Shown here piece after piece: positions 15,098 through 17,172 of a stretch of 17,172 bases of DNA (position 1 is the first letter of the stretch; every line of letters begins with the position of its first letter). Source of the DNA: Flavobacteriaceae bacterium (GTDB taxonomy: Bacteria; Bacteroidota; Bacteroidia; Flavobacteriales; Flavobacteriaceae); assembly GCA_023262245.1 (NCBI GenBank), contig JALRDC010000033.1, positions 1 through 17,172 of the forward strand, written 5' to 3'. Both the position numbers and the translations under genes were made by a program. The notes under the pieces were generated by a model. It had not been told where the DNA came from and ran no database searches. It was given only the letters and a program-made list of their open reading frames with translations.

Positions 15098-16168
15098 GTG
15101 GAAACAACAAAAAAAGATATTCGAGCATTGAGCAAAGAAGAGTTACAAGACTTCTTTAAAGCAAACGACCTCCCCTCGTTTAGAGGGGGTCAGGTCTATC
15201 AATGGTTATGGCAAAAAGGGGTTCATGATTTTGATTTGATGACCAATCTATCATTGGAACACCGAGCATTATTAAAGACTCATTTTGAAATAAAGCACAT
15301 TAATATAGATGTTCAGCAACGTAGTAAGGATGGGACCATAAAAAATGCGGTTAAACTACATGACAATTTGGTCGTTGAATCGGTACTAATACCTACTGCA
15401 AAACGAACAACGGCTTGCGTTTCCTCTCAGGTAGGATGTAGTCTAGATTGTACCTTTTGTGCTACAGCGGCACTAAAGCGCATGAGAAATCTAAACGCTG
15501 ATGAAATTTACGATCAAGTTGTAGCTATGGATCAACAAAGCAAACTTTATTTTCAGCGACCTCTTTCCAATATTGTATTTATGGGGATGGGAGAACCCTT
15601 AATGAATTATAAAAATGTATTGGGAGCCATCCAAAAAATAACTGATACTGAAGCTTTGGCGATGTCTCCAAAGCGAATAACACTTTCTACCTCTGGAATC
15701 CCAAAAATGATTCGAAAAATGGCTGATGATCAAGTAAAGTTTGGCTTGGCAGTGTCCCTTCATAGTGCCCGTCAAGAAGTGAGAGAAAAGATCATGCCTT
15801 TTGCTACTAAATTTCCTCTACAAGAGCTTAAAGATGCGTTAATGCACTGGCATAGCAAAATCAAAAAACAAATTACCTTTGAATATGTCGTATGGGAGGG
15901 GATAAACGATCAAAAAGAAGACATTCAGTCTTTGGTTACGTTATGTAAACAAATTCCCTCTAAGGTAAATTTGATTCAATACAACCCAATAGATACCGCA
16001 TCTATGAAACAAGCTTCTCCAGAAGTAATCGAAGCTTATATTCAAGCTTTGACCCAAAACCGAATAAAGGTGACCTATCGTCGTTCTCGCGGAGAGGATA
16101 TCGCTGCCGCCTGTGGACAATTGGCCAACAAAATAGATGCCATTGGAAAGGAAGTGAGAAATGCATAG
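15098..16168 (+). CDS. rlmN: Dual-specificity 23S rRNA/tRNA methyltransferase RlmN
   Basis: RlmN is a radical-SAM enzyme that methylates C2 of an adenosine in 23S rRNA (A2503 in E. coli numbering) and A37 of some tRNAs. The 356-residue protein has the cluster motif CxxxCxxC at Cys114, Cys118, Cys121 (GCSLDCTFC), and both mechanistic cysteines: Cys107 (7 residues before the motif, as in E. coli C118/C125) and Cys339 in AAACGQL. The FMGMGEPLMNY segment is also present. The start is GTG 15098: METTKKDIRALSKE is the usual N-terminus and no ATG is available nearby. It starts 10 bases after the queA terminator, so its own promoter is not apparent. Confidence 0.96.
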   Translation: METTKKDIRALSKEELQDFFKANDLPSFRGGQVYQWLWQKGVHDFDLMTNLSLEHRALLKTHFEIKHINIDVQQRSKDGTIKNAVKLHDNLVVESVLIPTAKRTTACVSSQVGCSLDCTFCATAALKRMRNLNADEIYDQVVAMDQQSKLYFQRPLSNIVFMGMGEPLMNYKNVLGAIQKITDTEALAMSPKRITLSTSGIPKMIRKMADDQVKFGLAVSLHSARQEVREKIMPFATKFPLQELKDALMHWHSKIKKQITFEYVVWEGINDQKEDIQSLVTLCKQIPSKVNLIQYNPIDTASMKQASPEVIEAYIQALTQNRIKVTYRRSRGEDIAAACGQLANKIDAIGKEVRNA

Positions 16169-16201
16169 AGTCCTGGCAGAATTGGTATCTTTACCTCCCC
16201 T

Positions 16202-17172
16202 ATGAAAGTTGTAGAGCAAATTAAGAAACCGATATATGATGAGATGGAGCTCTTTGAAGAGAAATTCACAGAATCAATGTCTTCCCATGTTGCTCTACTC
16301 AATAGAATTACTCATTTTATCGTAAATCGAAAGGGAAAACAAATGCGACCCATGTTTGTTTTTCTTGTTGCCAAACTTTTAGGCAAGGGAAAAGTAAACG
16401 AAAGAGCTTATCGTGGTGCAGCAGTAATCGAGTTAATACATACGGCTACTTTAGTTCATGACGATGTTGTGGATGATAGTAATAAACGGCGAGGATTTTT
16501 CTCCATAAACGCTTTGTGGAAAAATAAAATTGCGGTTTTAGTGGGAGATTATTTGCTGTCAAAGGGCTTGCTTTTATCTATTGAAAATGAAGATTTTGAC
16601 CTATTAAAAATTATTTCTGTAGCAGTAAGAGAGATGAGTCAAGGTGAACTATTACAAATAGAAAAAGCACGAGCTTTAAACATAACTGAGGATATATACT
16701 ATGAAATCATCAGACAAAAAACGGCTACTTTACTTGCCGCTTGCTGTGCTATAGGAGCTCAAGCTGTAAATGCAACAGCGCAAGAAGTAAAAAAAATGCA
16801 CCGTTTTGGAGAATTGTTAGGAATGGCTTTTCAAATTAAAGATGATCTCTTTGACTATGGGGAGCAAAAAATTGGAAAACCGCTAGGGATCGACATTAAG
16901 GAAAAAAAGCTGACCCTTCCCTTAATTCACGTTTTGAACACTGCCAGCAATTCGGAGAGAAGAAAAATGATCAATACGATTAAAAATCACAACAAGAATA
17001 AAACTAAGGTTAAAGAGTTGATCACATTGGTAAAAAACAAAGGCGGTCTTGACTTTGCTCGTTCCAAAATGGAGGCTTACAGAAAGCAAGCGATGGAACT
17101 GCTATTTGAGTTTCCCAAAAATGAATATAGGGACGCTTTAGAATTAATGTTAAATTATGTCATTGAAAGAAA
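16202..17172 (+). CDS. Polyprenyl (octaprenyl-type) diphosphate synthase, truncated by window end
   Basis: The gene opens at ATG 16202 and stays open to the window edge (323 full codons), probably lacking only a few residues since VIER resembles the usual C-terminus. It encodes a trans-isoprenyl diphosphate synthase that adds IPP units to an allylic diphosphate. Motifs: GKQMRP (about 47-52), first Asp-rich motif DDVVDD (87-92), second KDDLFDYG (213-220, Asp214, Asp215, Asp218). Chain length cannot be read from sequence; in Flavobacteriia this locus is usually annotated as polyprenyl synthetase supplying menaquinone side chains. A near-consensus TATCTTTA at 16186-16193 precedes the ATG, but too close for a normal leader; cotranscription with rlmN 33 bases upstream is likelier. 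Confidence 0.93.
   Translation, partial: MKVVEQIKKPIYDEMELFEEKFTESMSSHVALLNRITHFIVNRKGKQMRPMFVFLVAKLLGKGKVNERAYRGAAVIELIHTATLVHDDVVDDSNKRRGFFSINALWKNKIAVLVGDYLLSKGLLLSIENEDFDLLKIISVAVREMSQGELLQIEKARALNITEDIYYEIIRQKTATLLAACCAIGAQAVNATAQEVKKMHRFGELLGMAFQIKDDLFDYGEQKIGKPLGIDIKEKKLTLPLIHVLNTASNSERRKMINTIKNHNKNKTKVKELITLVKNKGGLDFARSKMEAYRKQAMELLFEFPKNEYRDALELMLNYVIER

Noticed and set aside
16186..16193. TATCTTTA as a promoter for the polyprenyl synthase
   Set aside because: One mismatch to consensus, no -33 element, and only 8 bases from the start codon.
1..17172. CRISPR arrays, tRNA/rRNA genes, insertion sequences, toxin-antitoxin or defence genes
   Set aside because: No regularly spaced repeats, RNA-gene motifs, transposase domains or terminal inverted repeats were seen; coding content is continuous housekeeping and envelope genes.

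Overview
The window looks like an ordinary, densely packed chromosomal segment from a Bacteroidota bacterium, most likely a member of Flavobacteriia. The evidence is AT-rich DNA, a PorP/SprF-family outer-membrane protein beside a protein with a gliding-motility-type (type B) C-terminal sorting domain, TAnnTTTG-type -7 promoter motifs, a DUF7033 deacetylase-like protein, and short forms of Adk and Obg. No rRNA, tRNA, insertion sequence, CRISPR array, integrase, toxin-antitoxin pair or recognisable defence system was found. No gap between genes exceeds 90 bases.

Left block, minus strand (5668 to 1). In transcription order this is purK, purE, an M3-family metallopeptidase with a TTG start, a short secreted protein with a type B C-terminal domain, a PorP/SprF protein, and the first 23 codons of another secreted protein cut by the window edge. 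PurK and PurE carry out consecutive steps of purine synthesis. The last three genes are spaced 1-2 bases apart and look like a type IX secretion or surface-protein module.

Centre, plus strand (5756 to 9605). adk and obgE lie 6 bases apart. They are followed by a secreted TPR protein of unknown role and mpl (murein-peptide recycling ligase), both joined to the preceding gene by ATGA stop/start overlaps. purK and adk diverge from an 87-base region with a TAnnTTTG motif on each strand.

Right-centre, plus strand (9664 to 13944). radC, a DUF7033 deacetylase-like protein and a YjjG-type HAD phosphatase abut or overlap. A MazG-like pyrophosphohydrolase and aroA follow.

Right end, plus strand (14006 to 17172). 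queA has the best promoter in the window and a clear intrinsic terminator. rlmN (GTG start) and a nearly complete polyprenyl diphosphate synthase follow. queA and rlmN both act on translation-related RNA; the synthase supplies the side chain of quinones or a lipid carrier.

I found no clear undescribed multi-gene system. The two most unusual items are the DUF7033 protein, in which nearly all expected metal and catalytic positions of the deacetylase fold appear replaced (a candidate pseudoenzyme), and the compact type B domain/PorP/SprF cassette with an unusually short cargo.
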